Assembly (NCBI GenBank): GCA_004335635.1
Contig: QAXH01005665.1
Location: 1-64,000, forward strand
Reading direction: 5' to 3'
Origin: Chloromonas sp. AAM2
Taxonomy: Eukaryota > Chlorophyta > Chlorophyceae > Chlamydomonadales > Chlamydomonadaceae
DNA length: 64,000 bases
Position 1 is the first letter of the stretch. The number at the start of each line of letters is the position of its first letter. The notes beneath the pieces were generated by a model that saw nothing but the letters and a program-made list of their open reading frames with translations, made no database searches and had not been told where the DNA came from. The position numbers and the translations under genes were made by a program. Below, piece by piece: positions 61,201 through 64,000 of this stretch.

Positions 61201-63557
61201 GGGATAGGTGGGATGCTTGATAGCAGCCCATCACCATGTGGATGGTAATGTGTGAATGCCAGTTTAGCCGTCAAGCTAGCCGAATTTCAGGGTATTGTGG
61301 AGAAGGACTCCTCCAAGCTCATCAAAAGTTAATGGCAGACTTTACTCACAATAGGGTTGTCTGGTCCGTATCTGCTTGTGTCGTACAGCGTCAGGTCCAC
61401 ATCAGGCGCCACAACCCTGAAGGTTGCGTGTTGAAAGAAGTGCGGCCTGAACTGGTAGCGGGCGAATTTGGAGGCTAGCTGGCCCGTGCTGATGAAGGAA
61501 CCGCCAACGATCTGCACGTGAGGAGAAACGGACGTGGGGATGCGGTGGCGTGAGGCAGAAGCGTGGCGGTGGGGCAGGGGCGTGGGAAGCACGACCTATG
61601 CTATGTTTGAGACTACAATGCTATGTTTGAGACGGTCGAGTCGAGTATTATCTGCGCCTCAGCACAAAGCCAGTGACAGTGCTGTCCTTGGTCCAACACA
61701 GACAGCTATTGTGTGCAATAGTCTAAAACAAACTGTTCTGACATAGCCTCAACACCCCAACCTGACCAGCTCTGAACCTTAAAGTAGCCCACCTCAAGCA
61801 TCCGCCACAGCTGTCCACCCTTTTCACCGTAACCCAGAACCGCGCCAGTCTGAAGCCGCCATCAGAAATTTGAATGTTGACACGTGTCTCTCTTGAACCA
61901 CTCCCCCCCCCTCAGCAAAACTGTCAACTCACCAACTGATGTTTCCCCCCAAAGCAAGGCGCAGAGAAGTCCTCGTAGTAAGGGTGCACCTTGAACCCCG
62001 GGAAGGCCGCGTAGTGGTCCTCTGCCCACTCCCAGGCATTGCCCAGCACGTCGTGGAACCCCTTGCGGCTGGCGGGCAGCTCGGTCACTGGGCTCTGGCT
62101 GCTCCAGGCCAGCTGGTAGTTGAACCCCGCTGTCTGGGGCGCATCCCCGCCAACCTGCAAACAAACACATCAAAGTGTTTGATCCTCAGCTGTCCTCGTC
62201 CCTGATGGCAGGCTCATGTCAGCGTCGCCCAAACCATCACCAGAGATAAGCAGCTGCCTTCAAGCCCCCGATGCATGGACAAAGAAGTCGTCCGTGAATC
62301 CGACCAGTACTTTCCAAATGCAGAGACAACCAGGTCCCGGGATCAGAGCACTAGCTCCGTTTCTAATAAAACGAACAGGCGGCATCCAACATGAGCATCG
62401 CATGGCTTTTTGCATATGTAGCACCTGCTTACTTGACAGCCTGACACACCCATACAGGATATGGTCTAACTTATGGCAAAGAGCGGGCCTGACTCATTGC
62501 CTCACCTGCATGCACACATCCAGGTTGTGCTTAGCGTCCGCCTGCATGCCATTCACCGCCGCCTGCCCCTGCGCCCCCGCGAGGACGTAGGGCGTGTCCA
62601 CGCGCTCAGTGGGGTTGCGCAGGAGGTTGTGCTCGGTCTCTGTAATAACACGGTACCTGTGAGCCACGTGACGGTGAGAAACGGAAGAGTGAGGGGGAAT
62701 GTGGAGCGAGTGAGAGGGTGGGACATGTGGGGGGGTTGTTCTCATGAGCGATGCTCATGTGCTGGTTTGCTCTGCCGGCCATGGTGCGAAAGTTCAAATC
62801 TGTCAAGTCACTCCACCTTGGATCGGCCTTACCCCTGTCCCAACAGTCACTGCAGCAGCAAAGTGGAGCCAGGGATTCTTACAGAATTGAGCAATCAAAA
62901 GTTTGAAGCCCTTTGTCCCATGCACCTGCCCTTACGCCCTGTACCCCATGCACCTGCCCTTACGCCCTGTACCCCATGCAAGCAGCCATGCATGGTGTTG
63001 ACATATCCCCGCTGCATGCACCGGGTCTGACCTGACATGCGACCCGTCCTGCTCTGTGCGCCATGCACAGAACGCCTTGGCCTCATGATAGTTGACGTCC
63101 ACGGGCCAGTCCCAGCGCATGTCCACCACGTCAAACAGAGCGCGCAGCTGGTACCTGCAAAGGGAAATGGGGAGGTGTCATTTACATTGCTCAGTTCTGG
63201 GGTCTGGCTGATGCGGAGCAGCATCTCTTGCAATACGCATGTTAGTACAGTTGACCCCGTCCTCCTCAAGTTCACGCTACGGTCTTTACGGCATTGGCCT
63301 GACAAGAGCAGCAGGAAACACGCACACAAGTAGCCTGACAGGCACCAAAGCTTGACCAACTTCACACCCTTCTCTCACTCATGCACAGCCACCCTCACTC
63401 TCACTCACTTGTGCAGTCCCTGTGGGCCATTTGGCACCCAGAAGGTGGGCCACTTGACGTTTCTGAAGGTTCTCCAGCCCCAGCCCTCGGAGCTCCAGTA
63501 CCGGGCGTTACTGTAACCGCCAGACTTGACAAAACGAAGGAACTCGCCGTTGGTCAC
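58222..63557 (-). CDS. ovoA: OvoA, ovothiol biosynthesis sulfoxide synthase/methyltransferase (5' part off-window)
   Basis: Minus-strand exons 63409-63557, 63032-63154, 62506-62656, 61933-62154, 61350-61511, 60687-60866, 60265-60392, 59873-60019, 59572-59671, 59163-59267, 58614-58735 and 58222-58366 give the last 577 residues. OvoA joins cysteine to histidine oxidatively (iron-dependent) and then N-methylates the imidazole to give ovothiol. The FGE-like domain shows [47 protein letters not shown] and [20 protein letters not shown]. The methyltransferase domain starts at [11 protein letters not shown], with SAM motif [32 protein letters not shown] and [15 protein letters not shown]. The N-terminal DinB-like domain and start codon lie beyond the right edge; exon 63409-63557 begins at an acceptor in phase 0. 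A cysteine-rich insertion occurs at the domain junction. Confidence 0.95.
58926..59004. repeat. CCACAG/CCGCAG hexanucleotide repeat in an OvoA intron
   Basis: About twelve hexamers of the CCACAGC/CCGCAGC type lie between the OvoA exons at 58614-58735 and 59163-59267. Plus-strand frames through it are low complexity and not genes. Confidence 0.9.
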
Positions 63558-64000
63558 CTGTGGGGGTGGCGTGGTCAGTTACTCAACAGGCAGGCAACGT
63601 GTAGGGTAGAGTGTTGCGAAACCATGGTAAACTTAACACAAAGTAACGAGATTGACGTGGTGGCACTGGTGTAGTCCTTGACTACCACGCTACCTGATCA
63701 ACGTTTTGTCTTAGCTTCCTAGCACAGAACCCTGATCAGGTGGCGCGGAGTACGGTTGGGTGGTGTGAGGCGCGGCAACGGTAGCAAGGCCCTGTCGCCT
63801 GCCAGCACTACTTATCAGGCCACCTCGCAACCCACACCAGTCAGGTCTTCTCTGACCCCCCTTTCCACTCCATTCGCCTTATTCCACACAATCGGCAACA
63901 TTCCCTCTTCCTGTGCCCTCTTTGTCTGTCCATCTCTGCTGCTTTCCAAGCCCCCTCCAGCAGGCCCCGGTTAGCCGCTCGATAACCCTCCGCCGCCCCT
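63558..64000. other. Right-edge intronic sequence of OvoA
   Basis: This should be intron upstream of the first visible OvoA exon. I could not recognise an OvoA exon here on the minus strand. Nothing else is supported. Confidence 0.5.

Noticed and set aside
64..64000. CRISPR array or bacterial defence system
   Set aside because: The tandem repeats found have no unique spacers and all sure genes are eukaryotic with introns.

Overview
This window is nuclear DNA from a flagellated green alga, most probably a chlorophycean/volvocalean relative of Chlamydomonas. The evidence is intron-dense genes (up to 21 coding exons, GT-AG introns), a plastid-type starch synthase, axonemal dynein and ciliary transition-zone genes, an algal-type ovothiol synthase, TGTAA sites after several stop codons, and introns full of short tandem repeats. 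No rRNA, tRNA, CRISPR or prokaryotic signal was seen. All exon models were assembled by hand from splice consensus, reading phase and recognised protein families. The phases of every exon in the principal models close without a stop.

Layout, left to right. 1-1.8 kb: repeats, no firm gene. 1.8-4.3 kb (+): TLS1/C9orf78-like spliceosomal protein. 4.3-6.1 kb: intergenic with a 176-bp near-perfect palindrome. 6.1-12.8 kb (+): soluble starch synthase (GT5, SSI-like) with a complete hAT-type transposon in one intron. 12.8-16.4 kb: gene-poor. 16.4-18.6 kb (+): signal-peptide multi-pass membrane protein, possibly TLC-like. 18.6-21.1 kb: retroposon-like repeats. 21.1-30.6 kb (-): UTP25 (15 coding exons). 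30.8-32.7 kb (+): ARL3. 33.7-35.2 kb (-): B9D1. 36.0-46.1 kb (+): DNAI3/WDR63 (IC140), 21 coding exons. 47.9-48.8 kb (+): small plastid membrane protein (DUF6737-like). 50.3-50.6 kb (+): weak small gene. 51.4-52.2 kb (+): Tctex1-family dynein light chain. 53.8-56.4 kb (-): ALG1. 58.2-63.6 kb (-): OvoA, whose 5' part lies beyond the right edge.

The striking theme is a run of ciliary genes in 30.8-52.2 kb: ARL3 (ciliary cargo-release GTPase), B9D1 (transition zone), DNAI3 (intermediate chain of inner-arm dynein I1/f) and a Tctex-type light chain. ARL3 is head-to-head with UTP25 (225 bp apart), B9D1 is head-to-head with DNAI3 (823 bp apart), and ARL3 and B9D1 converge with closely spaced TGTAA signals. 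Several introns carry exon relics (UTP25, DNAI3), showing recent local duplication. The remaining genes are housekeeping or metabolic: starch synthesis, rRNA processing, N-glycan assembly and ovothiol synthesis.
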